DNA of 59,479 nucleotides from an uncultured Succinivibrionaceae bacterium (GTDB taxonomy: Bacteria; Pseudomonadota; Gammaproteobacteria; Enterobacterales; Succinivibrionaceae): assembly GCA_944389835.1 (NCBI GenBank), contig CALXNU010000004.1, positions 1 through 59,479 on the forward strand, written 5' to 3'. The notes below the pieces were generated by a model. That model did no database searches. It saw only the letters and a program-made list of their open reading frames with translations, and was not told the DNA's origin. A program made the position numbers and the translations under genes. This document shows, piece by piece, positions 1-7,942 of the stretch. Within the stretch, counting starts at the first letter, position 1, and each line of letters begins with the position of its first letter.

Positions 1-74
1 AGCCGTGTGCGATAAAGTCGCACGCACGGTTCGGAGGGAGGGGCAAGGCGCTAAACGCCATCCCCTACCCCTAT
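1..74 (+). mobile_element. 3' end of a group II intron (domains V and VI)
   Basis: Bases 1-32 fold as the compact domain V hairpin: the AGCCGTGTGCG arm pairs with CGCACGCACGGTT around a GATAAAGT-type loop, and it begins with the AGC catalytic triad. Bases 33-74 form domain VI: an outer GGG/CCC pairing, an inner GGGG/CCCC pairing and a GGCG/CGCC tip with loop CTAAA. An unpaired A at 67 sits 7 nt before the end, the usual distance of the lariat branch point. The 3' end CTAT at 71-74 fits the AY boundary rule. The reverse-transcriptase part would lie upstream, outside the window. The class is not decidable from this fragment. Confidence 0.85.
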
Positions 75-373
75 TTTATAGATTTTCTTTTTCCATTCTC
101 TTTAACGATGCTTCTTCTCAAAAAATCTTATTTTCTTTAATTCAATTAATAGTGGCATATACTTAATCAATTCCATTATCACTGTTAGTTACATGCTAGG
201 AAATGAAGAGAGTTATATGTTGTTTTCTTATAAATTCCTCTTTGAGATGGAAAATTTGGTGTAATTAGTAATGTTGAAGGCAATTATGTGTTTAAGATAT
301 TTTCTAATCTAGAGCAGCTAATTTTCTCACATATCAATCCAATTCTGAAGTTGCTGTTAATTTTTAAGGAAAA

Positions 374-389
374 TGTTTCACGTGAAACA
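374..389. promoter_or_regulatory. parS: parS site 1, TGTTTCACGTGAAACA
   Basis: Perfect 16-bp palindrome matching the parS consensus. First site of the array, 300 bp after the group II intron end. Confidence 0.9.
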
Positions 390-585
390 ATTAACGTAGT
401 GCGTAAATCCGACTATATTTACTTTAAATCATTTACCAATAATTAGATTGTGGTTATTTAAGTAATATTTTGTAAAATGAAATATAAAAATTCATTAGGT
501 TAAGTGTATTAGACTAGTTTTAGAATGATCGCGTCCTTCAAATGTAGAAATGTAATTTATTTAATCATGAAGCTAAACATTAAAA

Positions 586-601
586 TGTTTCACGTGAAAC
601 A
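586..601. promoter_or_regulatory. parS: parS site 2, TGTTTCACGTGAAACA
   Basis: Perfect palindrome matching the parS consensus, 212 bp from site 1. Confidence 0.9.
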
Positions 602-807
602 GTCAAAAAAGTTAAATATGAATGTAAATATTGATTCATAGCTTAATATCAATAAAGATTTTCAAGACATTAATGTTAATTGGGAGTAAATTAATCATAA
701 TATCTTCTATGATTTTATACCAGTTAATTAAATAAGAAATAGTTGGGATGAGTAGAAGAGTATAACTATTTAGCAAGATTACAAAAATTTATAGTAATAA
801 AGACTTA

Positions 808-823
808 TGTTTCACGTGAAACA
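808..823. promoter_or_regulatory. parS: parS site 3, TGTTTCACGTGAAACA
   Basis: Perfect palindrome matching the parS consensus, 222 bp from site 2. Confidence 0.9.
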
Positions 824-1041
824 AATTTTTAAAAAAGAATAAGGCGCGAAATTAAATAATCTCCAAATATAGTAGATGATATGTGGTGGTTGGTGCCATT
901 GAGAGAATGGTTAATTATGTTTGAAGAAAATCAATAGATGGTTGAGTATAATACCATCCATAGCATAACTTTTATCATGAAAGATTAGCATAATAGGCTA
1001 GTGAGCGTAATTAAGATTAATTAAACATAACTGAGCAAATG

Positions 1042-1057
1042 TGTTTCACGTGAAACA
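1042..1057. promoter_or_regulatory. parS: parS site 4, TGTTTCACGTGAAACA
   Basis: Perfect palindrome matching the parS consensus, 234 bp from site 3. Confidence 0.9.
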
Positions 1058-1175
1058 AAAAGAAGCAATGATCAAGATTATATTAAGAATCCTGAAGATA
1101 AACGTGTAAGCAAAGTAATAAAAATTATTATGTATGTGCTACATCAACATCGCATAAATAAAGCCAAGGTAAAAA

Positions 1176-1191
1176 TGTTTCACGTGAAACA
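1176..1191. promoter_or_regulatory. parS: parS site 5, TGTTTCACGTGAAACA
   Basis: Perfect palindrome matching the parS consensus, 134 bp from site 4, the shortest spacing in the array. Confidence 0.9.
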
Positions 1192-1329
1192 CTTAAATAT
1201 CACCATAAGAATTTAATAGCATTTGATAAATTAGAAACTGCACTAGTGTAGAAAATAGTAAATAACTGCTAAGCAGTTTAAATATAAATCTACTATTAGG
1301 ATGGGGTTATTATGAGTTTTAAAATTCAA

Positions 1330-1345
1330 TGTGTCATGTGAAACA
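1330..1345. promoter_or_regulatory. parS-like site 6, degenerate (TGTGTCATGTGAAACA)
   Basis: Two differences from the parS consensus: T to G at position 4 and C to T at position 8. The second breaks the central CACGTG core. ParB binding is probably weak or lost. It sits 154 bp after site 5 and 146 bp before site 7, so it fits the array as a decayed copy. Confidence 0.6.
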
Positions 1346-1475
1346 AATAGATCTAATTATCACTAGAAAATTCTAAGGGTAAAATTGTTACTCAAGCAGA
1401 TAATTAAAATTATTAATGAATTGGATAAAGTGGTACATCAGTGTGCATCGCATAAAAATAACAGTCTTAAGTTTA

Positions 1476-1491
1476 TGTTCCACGTGAAACA
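1476..1491. promoter_or_regulatory. parS: parS site 7, TGTTCCACGTGAAACA
   Basis: Matches the consensus with C at the variable fifth position, the same form as well-known Bacillus subtilis parS sites. Confidence 0.9.
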
Positions 1492-1658
1492 AGATTTGAT
1501 AATTAGAAAATGAATATTAATAAATGTATTAAGATTTAATATCAATGGTTGATTGACAATTTTGCTTTCATAATCACATAGTCTAAGGATTATCTTACTG
1601 ATTAAAAAAATCAATTCTTAATAAGGGTCGAGACCGAATCAAAAATTGTAACTTGTAT

Positions 1659-1674
1659 TGTTCCACGTGAAACA
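1659..1674. promoter_or_regulatory. parS: parS site 8, TGTTCCACGTGAAACA
   Basis: Same C5 variant and same orientation as site 7, 183 bp away. Confidence 0.9.
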
Positions 1675-1856
1675 CAAATTGTATTTAATAGATATAGTTA
1701 GTAATTAACAAGATTTAGAATCTTGGTGTTAAAGCACATTAAATAATTAGCAAAATTATTTCGTACTAAAAATCATGTCGAAAAGTATGTGTGAGATTAA
1801 TAGATCAATTAGATAAAATTATGAAAAGAGTTTGTGGTGATCCAATGTGTAAGCAA

Positions 1857-1872
1857 TGTTCCACGTGAAACA
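1857..1872. promoter_or_regulatory. parS: parS site 9, TGTTCCACGTGAAACA
   Basis: Same C5 variant and orientation as sites 7 and 8, 198 bp after site 8. Confidence 0.9.
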
Positions 1873-2132
1873 TGGGATCATGAATTTATGTAGAACAAAC
1901 GTGAGGCTCTTTATGCTTCTAAATAGTTTATGAAGAGATTAATATGAAACTAAAAACTCATCTATATAAATTTTTAATCGCTTTTGAAAAACTTGCTCCG
2001 GTGATCCAGTGAATAGTGAATAAGTATTTATTTTATGGCAGTAACATGAGGATTGATACTATATAAAAAATTAATTTTAATCAAGGACGACGGACTTACA
2101 ATATAGTTACTAGGTTTATAATACAAATTTAA

Positions 2133-2148
2133 TGTTTCACATGAAACA
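2133..2148. promoter_or_regulatory. parS-like site 10 (TGTTTCACATGAAACA)
   Basis: One change in the core (CACGTG to CACATG). Possibly a weakened ParB site. Confidence 0.7.
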
Positions 2149-2515
2149 TAATTTACATCATAAAACTCTTTAAGTTTATTCTCTAACTGCGTCTATAGTT
2201 TTTTGTAGCCATATTTTAGTTTTTGTTATATTGATATTTATTTAATATGAAAATATGAGAAGTTAAATCTCTTCCTTAGAGAGATGAATGATTAAAGAAT
2301 TTTAAAGTCTGTAAGATTTTGCTTAAGTTCAGTATTTAATATTCACATGACTTCATCGCTGAATTATAGTGCCAATAAGAAAACTGTCCTTGGGGAAGGT
2401 GGAGATTTTACATTTAATATTAATTTACTTTCTAGCATTTAAACTACCTTAAATACTAAGAATAACATATGAGTGCTGAATTTAAGTAAATTATTATTTT
2501 GTAATTATATTAATG

Positions 2516-2531
2516 TGTTTCACGTGAAACA
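2516..2531. promoter_or_regulatory. parS: parS site 11, TGTTTCACGTGAAACA
   Basis: Perfect palindrome matching the parS consensus after the widest gap of the array (383 bp). Confidence 0.9.
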
Positions 2532-2771
2532 CTTGAAGAAGTTGCATGAGGAGAATAGGGGGAACAAAAAATTTAGAATAATGTATTACTTATTCATTTA
2601 AAATTATTTTCAGATATTTAAACCAGCAAAGAAAATATTTATATAGATTGCTTATTTTGTATAAAAACTGCGTTAGATGAATTTAAAGCAAACGTCAACT
2701 TCATGAATTGAAAACTGATATATAAAAAACATTTAACCTTATTTACTGAGTTTATTATAAATTCAATGTTA

Positions 2772-2787
2772 TGTTCCACGAGAAACA
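2772..2787. promoter_or_regulatory. parS-like site 12 (TGTTCCACGAGAAACA)
   Basis: C5 variant with one further change in the core (CACGTG to CACGAG). Last recognisable copy; none is seen between here and glyS. Confidence 0.7.
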
Positions 2788-4129
2788 ATGCTCATAAAAA
2801 TGAATAAGTATAAAATTTATTAAACTTAATAGTTGCCTAAATAATTAAAATATAGAGATATTGGTTATTAGATTTGATCCTCTTTAAAGAGAGCTTAGAT
2901 ATTTTATTTATGATGAGTTAAATAAAAATTGTGCTAATTATTGTGTAGTCATATTTGTATTTATGTGAATTGCCTGAAAAGAAAATCGTAGTCATAAAGG
3001 TCCTAGGTATTAAAAGGGTTAATAAATTTAATAGTATTTTGTTTAATAGTAATTAATATACTTAATTTGAAACGATTAAGCTTGAATTTTACTGATAGCA
3101 ACTTTGACTTGCTGAAAAATTATTTAGCTAAATTAGCTAGATTACAAATATCTTTGATGGCGTTTTTATTTTTTTTATTGAAGATTTGAGAATACAAAAT
3201 TTGTTTGAAAGCTTGGATATTATTATTTTAATAAACTTCATGAGGAGCATTTGTTGAGCTGCAATAAGAGCGATAGAGTAGCAAAGATGAAGTGATTTCT
3301 TAACTTAAAGCAGGAATAAAAAATTGTTTAAGATGTAAGTTATGAACATTTTAAATTTTTCTTTTTAAGCTATATAACTTGCATCTGAATATTTACAATA
3401 GCACATTAATAAATATTGCAAAGATCATTGTGTCATAAATTTACAATTATTAATAAGATATAAATGCAGGTAAAATATGACTTAAATTATAAAAAAGTTT
3501 TACTTACTGTATCTTCCAAAGATAGGATGAATTATGAAAAGATATTAGCAACATCTAAAGGTTAAGAAAAGTTATATTAGTTAATTTTATTAAAATAATG
3601 CAACCATATAGCTCTTAATGAATATATGCGATAAGTCGTATAGCTTAAATCATTTAATACGATTATTTTGTATTTGAAATTAACTGGTAGTTATTGTGAG
3701 CTTTAATTTAAAGCTCTTGTGAATTAGAAGCTGAAGTTTACTTAAAATATTTTTTATAAATTTAAAAAATTAAAGATATGCCTAATTAATTTTGTAAAAT
3801 TTATGTAAAAAATAGATTTTATAAAATTTTAAAGCACAACAGTTATACTGCGTCTAATAAAAAAAGTGTACTATGGTTAAAATCTTGTTTGATTAAATGT
3901 GTTTCTAAAAAAATTTTTAAAAGATCTGAAATTAAAAAAGGCTTACACATAATAAGCAATAAACTTTAATTTGATACAGCGCTTTATTATATATGATCTC
4001 AATAAAAATATCAAAATTTATAATTTATGCAAATACATATAGTTTTTAAATGCTTTATATATTGCTTGATAAGAAGGAGGTCTCTATCCTATAAGATTTA
4101 AGCTTAAATTAGCTTTAAATAGGCAAGAT

Positions 4130-4156
4130 AAAAAAAATCCGAGGCAATGCCTCGGA
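4130..4156 (-). terminator. Rho-independent terminator of glyQS
   Basis: The 8-bp stem TCCGAGGC/GCCTCGGA closes a 3-nt loop (4138-4156). It is followed on the minus strand by a run of T residues (the A run at 4130-4137 on the plus strand). It lies 27 bp beyond the glyS stop codon. Confidence 0.9.
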
Positions 4157-4182
4157 CAAAAGAGAGTAATAATCACTAACCA

Positions 4183-6249
4183 CTAGTATAATACAGAAAT
4201 GTCAGCAGTGTTAGAAAAAATTGATGATAAATTTCTCAAAATTGAAATTCTGTTCGTTTTGAGTGCAATATCATCTACGTTAACCATTACATGTTCAAAG
4301 AATGAGTCAACATCATCTTTTAATTCTGCTAACTTGTTTAAAGCTAGATCATATTGGCCATTTGCGTATAAAGCATCAATTTCTGGCTTAATAGCATTAA
4401 AGTGAGCGACTAGTGTCTTTTCTGCCTCATCTTGTAATAAACTTTCGTTAATTACTACAGAATTAATATCTGATTTAGATAAGATGTTTGAGACGCGCTT
4501 ATATGCTGAAGCCAGATCTGCAGCCTCTGGGAGTGCCTTAAATTTTTGTACAGCGTGCATTCTCTTATCAAAATCAAGAAGATTTTCTGGATGTACAGAT
4601 AACACAGCAGAGAAGATTTCAGCACCGATACCTTGATCTTGATAGTAAGCCTTCAAACGACCATAAATATAATCAGTAACGTTACTGTCAGTGTTAGCTG
4701 CTTTAACCTTTTCACCAAGTGCTTCACAAGTATACTTGATAACCTCAACAAGGTTAAAGTTAAGCTTATTCTCAATAATGATACGAATTAAGCCAATCGC
4801 TGCACGACGCAATCCGTAAGGGTCTTTATCTCCCTTTGGTAACTGATTAATACCGAAGATACCAATAAGAGTTACTAATTTTTCAGCTAAACTTACAGCC
4901 ATTTGTACTGGCTTAGTTGGGATCTTATCACCTGCAAAACGTGGTAGATATTGCTCAAAAATAGCTTCAGCTACATTTTGATCTTCGCCATCAAGCTCTG
5001 CATAGTGCATACCCATGATACCTTGAGTATCAGTAAATTCAGTAACTAAGGTGGTGGCTAAATCGCATTTTGCAAGATAGGCAGCTCTTTCGCACAATGC
5101 AGGATCTGCTGAAACATAGCCTGCAATTTGCTTGGCAACTTTAGCGACAATCTCAGATCTAAAAGCAATAGTACCGATATCTTTTTGGTAAACGATACTC
5201 TCAAGTCTTGTATGAAAGTCTGAAAGCTTATGCTTTCTATCAGTGTTGAAGAAGAACTCAGCATCAGATAAACGTGGTCTTACAACACGCTCGTTGCCTG
5301 AAATTAAGGCAGTGGTATCTTCTGGGTTAATATTAGAGACGAAAGCGAACTTAGGAAGGAGTTTGCCTTCTTTGGTATAGATTGGGAAATATTTTTGATC
5401 TCCCTTCATGGTATATACCAAGGCTTCAGATGGAACCTGTAAGAATCTCTCCTCAAATGAGGCTAAGAAGACATGTGGATTCTCAACTAAGGAGGTTACT
5501 TCCTCTAATAAGCTATCATCTAAATCAGCAACTCCGTTGATGGAGTCGGCAAGAGCTTTGACTTGCTTTGCGATAGCCTGCTTTCTTTCCTCATAGTCTG
5601 CAATTACCGCACCACTGTCGCGTAAGGTTTGTAAGTAACTATCAGCATCATTTATAGTCAGTTCTTTTTGACCCATAAAACGATGTCCTTTAATTACTTT
5701 AGATGATTTAACACCTAAAATAGTGCCATCAATTAAATGATCGCCGTAAAGCATGCATAAGGTATGAACAGGACGCACAAATTCTTCGCGTTTATCTCCC
5801 CAGTGCATAAGCTTAGGAATTGGCAAAGCAGCAAGAGACTCTTTGAACATCTGTGGTACTAAATCACAGGTGTTCTCACCCTTTTTTAGAGTTTTAACGT
5901 ATAACCATTCACCTTTATCAGTTTTAAGGCGTGAGGCTTGATCTACAGTAATTCCATTTGCACTTGCCCAACCTAAGGCAGCCTTAGTAGGATTGCCGTT
6001 AGCATCAAAAGCAGCTTTAATAGCAGGACCTTTGATTTCAACTTCCTTATCTTCTTGCTTATCAATTAAACCACTAATAATCAAAGCAAGTCTTCTTGGA
6101 GTTGCATACCATTTACTTTCTTTGAAAGTAAGACCGTGGGAGTTAAGGCGCTTTACAAATTCATCATGTAATGAGGTTGCAAGCTTACGTAAAGCTTTTG
6201 GTGGCAATTCCTCAGTACCAAGCTCTAATAAAAGATTATTTTCTGACAT
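4183..6249 (-). CDS. glyS: Glycine-tRNA ligase beta subunit
   Basis: Beta subunit of the bacterial alpha2-beta2 glycyl-tRNA synthetase, which charges tRNA-Gly in the cytoplasm. The 688-residue product has the usual length and the typical start MSENNLLLELGTEELPPKAL. The central HD-like and C-terminal DALR-type anticodon-binding regions are expected for the family, and the body reads as an unbroken glyS. It lies 14 bp downstream of glyQ, so the two subunits are made from one transcript ending at the terminator at 4130-4156. It borders the gene-free parS region. In Vibrio, glyQS is close to the replication origin, which fits the parS array next door. Confidence 0.97.
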   Translation of the reverse strand: MSENNLLLELGTEELPPKALRKLATSLHDEFVKRLNSHGLTFKESKWYATPRRLALIISGLIDKQEDKEVEIKGPAIKAAFDANGNPTKAALGWASANGITVDQASRLKTDKGEWLYVKTLKKGENTCDLVPQMFKESLAALPIPKLMHWGDKREEFVRPVHTLCMLYGDHLIDGTILGVKSSKVIKGHRFMGQKELTINDADSYLQTLRDSGAVIADYEERKQAIAKQVKALADSINGVADLDDSLLEEVTSLVENPHVFLASFEERFLQVPSEALVYTMKGDQKYFPIYTKEGKLLPKFAFVSNINPEDTTALISGNERVVRPRLSDAEFFFNTDRKHKLSDFHTRLESIVYQKDIGTIAFRSEIVAKVAKQIAGYVSADPALCERAAYLAKCDLATTLVTEFTDTQGIMGMHYAELDGEDQNVAEAIFEQYLPRFAGDKIPTKPVQMAVSLAEKLVTLIGIFGINQLPKGDKDPYGLRRAAIGLIRIIIENKLNFNLVEVIKYTCEALGEKVKAANTDSNVTDYIYGRLKAYYQDQGIGAEIFSAVLSVHPENLLDFDKRMHAVQKFKALPEAADLASAYKRVSNILSKSDINSVVINESLLQDEAEKTLVAHFNAIKPEIDALYANGQYDLALNKLAELKDDVDSFFEHVMVNVDDIALKTNRISILRNLSSIFSNTADISVLY

Positions 6250-6263
6250 CTTAAAATCCTAAA

Positions 6264-7181
6264 TTACTTAGCCTCATTGTGGCACATTGGAAAACCTAAT
6301 GCCTTACGTGACTCATAGTAAGCTTCAGCAACAGAACGAGATAAGGTTCTAATTCTTAGAATGTATCTTTGTCTTTCAGTAACTGAAATTGCGTGACGAG
6401 CATCTAAGAGGTTAAAGCAATGAGCTGCTTTTAATACTCTTTCGTAAGCTGGAAGAGGAAGTGGCTTTTCAAGTTTTAAAAGCTCAGCACTTTCCTTTTC
6501 CATTTGATCAAACATCTTAAAGAGGAATTCAGTATCAGCATATTCAAAGTTATAGGCTGATTGCTCAACTTCGTTTTGATGGAAAATATCACCGTAAGTA
6601 ACAGTGCCAGTCTTGGTATGAGCCCATACTAAATCATAGATTGAGTTCTTACCTTGAATGTACATGGCAAGTCGCTCAAGACCATAAGTAAGCTCGCCTG
6701 TTACTGGGTAGCATTCAAGACCACCTACTTGTTGGAAATAAGTAAATTGTGATACTTCCATGCCATTAAGCCATACTTCCCAGCCTAATCCCCAAGCACC
6801 AAGAGTTGGGTTTTCCCAGTTATCTTCGACGAAACGAATGTCGTTTAAAGTAGGATCAAAACCTAATTCTTTTAAAGAGCCTAAATATAGATCTTGAATA
6901 TCATCTGGAGATGGCTTTAGGATGACTTGAAATTGATAATAGTGTTGTAAGCGATTTGGGTTCTCACCATAACGACCATCAGTAGGACGACGAGATGGTT
7001 GAACATAAGCGCAGTTAATAGGTTCAGGACCTAAGGATCTTAAGAAAGTCATAGGGTGGGAGGTGCCTGCACCAACTTCTAGGTCGAAAGGTTGGGATAC
7101 CATGCATCCCTGTCTCATCCAGTAGTCCTGTAAGGTAAAAATCAAACCTTGGAAGGTTTGAAGGTCGTATGTATTTGGCAT
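6264..7181 (-). CDS. glyQ: Glycine-tRNA ligase alpha subunit
   Basis: Catalytic alpha subunit of the tetrameric class II glycyl-tRNA synthetase, which forms glycyl-adenylate. The 305-residue protein shows the conserved opening [17 protein letters not shown] and the class II motif segment around [20 protein letters not shown] (residues 50-70), followed by [15 protein letters not shown]. No frame disruption is seen. It is the first gene of the glyQ-glyS pair. The 100 bp between it and tusA should hold its promoter. Confidence 0.98.
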   Translation of the reverse strand: MPNTYDLQTFQGLIFTLQDYWMRQGCMVSQPFDLEVGAGTSHPMTFLRSLGPEPINCAYVQPSRRPTDGRYGENPNRLQHYYQFQVILKPSPDDIQDLYLGSLKELGFDPTLNDIRFVEDNWENPTLGAWGLGWEVWLNGMEVSQFTYFQQVGGLECYPVTGELTYGLERLAMYIQGKNSIYDLVWAHTKTGTVTYGDIFHQNEVEQSAYNFEYADTEFLFKMFDQMEKESAELLKLEKPLPLPAYERVLKAAHCFNLLDARHAISVTERQRYILRIRTLSRSVAEAYYESRKALGFPMCHNEAK

Positions 7182-7282
7182 CTTATTAATCCAGAAACGA
7201 CAATTAAAAAATAATGCAATATTCTACCAAATTTGATGGCAATAACGGCGATAAAACCGCATTATATCGCGCTTTTAGCAGG

Positions 7283-7507
7283 TTAATTAAATTTGGTTTT
7301 AATTAAAAAGCGATGAGGGTGCTCATCATCTGGTAGAGCTATAAGCTCATGACCTATAAAGTTACAAAAAGCGGGAACATCTCGTAATGAAACAGGGTCA
7401 TCAGAGTAGAGCTCAATTAATTCTCCTCCTTCACATTTACGGATCTCATTTCTTAATAACATTAAAGGTTCAGGGCAGCTTAATCCTAAAGCAGTAATTT
7501 TTTTCAT
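7283..7507 (-). CDS. tusA: TusA/SirA-family sulfur carrier protein
   Basis: Small (74 aa) sulfur-transfer protein with the family signature LGLSCPEPLMLLRN near the N-terminus. Cys10 in the CPxP motif is the persulfide carrier. In E. coli TusA takes sulfur from IscS and passes it to TusBCD for 2-thiolation of tRNA wobble uridines, and also influences molybdopterin synthesis. The conserved stretch DDPVSLRDVPAFCNFIGHEL also matches the family. The gene is monocistronic and divergent from the tRNA-Thr promoter; the ribosome-binding site is weak. Assignment as TusA rather than a paralogue (YeeD/YedF type) rests on similarity to E. coli TusA. Confidence 0.88.
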   Translation of the reverse strand: MKKITALGLSCPEPLMLLRNEIRKCEGGELIELYSDDPVSLRDVPAFCNFIGHELIALPDDEHPHRFLIKTKFN

Positions 7508-7512
7508 AAGAG

Positions 7513-7540
7513 TTGCAATTTAAAAAAACACTGCTATAAT
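7513..7540 (+). promoter_or_regulatory. Sigma-70 promoter of the tRNA-Thr gene
   Basis: TTGCAA at 7513-7518 and a perfect TATAAT at 7535-7540, with a 16-bp spacer. The -10 box lies 32 bp before the mature tRNA. It overlaps the upstream region of the divergent tusA gene. Confidence 0.75.
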
Positions 7541-7572
7541 TATACCGCTTTCAACAAGCATAGTCTTCTTGT

Positions 7573-7648
7573 GCTGCCTTAGCTCAGCAGGTAGAGCGCC
7601 TGTTTTGTAAACAGGTGGTCGTGAGTTCGATTCTTACAGGCAGCACCA
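7573..7648 (+). tRNA. tRNA-Thr (anticodon TGT)
   Basis: A 76-nt cloverleaf. The acceptor stem GCTGCCT/AGGCAGC is followed by an encoded ACCA end. The D arm is GCTC...GAGC. The anticodon stem CCTGT/ACAGG encloses the 7-nt loop TTTGTAA with anticodon TGT. The T arm carries GTTCGATTC. TGT reads threonine ACN codons ending in A (and others by wobble). It is followed by an accessory-type ATPase gene, but I see no direct repeat of the tRNA 3' end in that interval that would mark an attachment site. Confidence 0.96.
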
Positions 7649-7942
7649 TTCCTTCTAATGTTCTATAAAAATCCTTTTTGATAACAACTGAATTAGTGTT
7701 TATTTTTTAAGACTATCCTATAAAAATTATTTTACAATCAATTGATTATTTTAATCAAAGTATACAAATACAATGCAATTTTAATTTTAATCTTTTTAAA
7801 TTTCTCTTCTAGAGAACCAGTGTGCGCACTTTGTAGCGCACTTTGTAGCACAAAAAACAAAGAAAAAAGTCTATTTTTATAAGGGGCGTTGATTACCGCC
7901 AAGTTCACTTAGTAGGTTGAGATGCTATTTTAGAAAATTATA
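7649..7942. other. Intergenic stretch with a 12-bp tandem duplication
   Basis: AT-rich interval between tRNA-Thr and the convergent ATPase gene. At 7824-7847 the 12-mer GCGCACTTTGTA occurs twice in tandem. It is flanked by GT and GCAC, so the ends GTGCGC and GCGCAC are also self-complementary. No gene or obvious terminator is seen. Confidence 0.6.

Larger units (their letters stand above)
374..2787. repeat. parS: Array of 12 parS-like ParB-binding sites (putative chromosomal centromere)
   Basis: A 16-bp palindrome matching the bacterial parS consensus TGTTNCACGTGAAACA recurs twelve times in 2.4 kb. Starts are 374, 586, 808, 1042, 1176, 1330, 1476, 1659, 1857, 2133, 2516 and 2772. Six copies are the perfect palindrome TGTTTCACGTGAAACA and three are TGTTCCACGTGAAACA, both within the consensus; 2133 and 2772 have one change and 1330 has two. 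Centre-to-centre spacings run from 134 to 383 bp and are not in simple register. In the known ParABS system, ParB (Spo0J) binds parS, hydrolyses CTP, spreads, and is moved by ParA; SMC is loaded there. No parA or parB gene lies in this window, so the assignment rests on the site sequence. Confidence 0.9.
75..4129. other. 4-kb AT-rich gene-free region containing the parS array
   Basis: No open reading frame of 60 codons or more is present on either strand, and base composition is visibly more AT-rich than in the flanking genes. The left 2.7 kb carries the parS-like array described separately. From about 2790 to 4129 I see only AT-rich sequence without a recognisable gene, RNA or repeat family. 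By eye there is no convincing cluster of DnaA boxes, so I do not call it oriC. The gene-free state of a stretch this long in an otherwise compact chromosome suggests a structural role, with the array as the likely reason. Confidence 0.75.

Noticed and set aside
374-1057. CACGTG as a eukaryotic E-box or contaminating DNA
   Set aside because: The full 16-bp conserved element is parS and the neighbouring genes are plainly bacterial.
374-2787. CRISPR array
   Set aside because: The repeats are only 16 bp and self-palindromic, and the spacers vary from 118 to 367 bp, far outside CRISPR spacing. No cas genes are seen.
374-2787. Plasmid-style iterons or oriC DnaA-box cluster
   Set aside because: The repeat is a palindrome matching parS, not TTATNCACA or a directional iteron, and no rep gene or clear unwinding element accompanies it.
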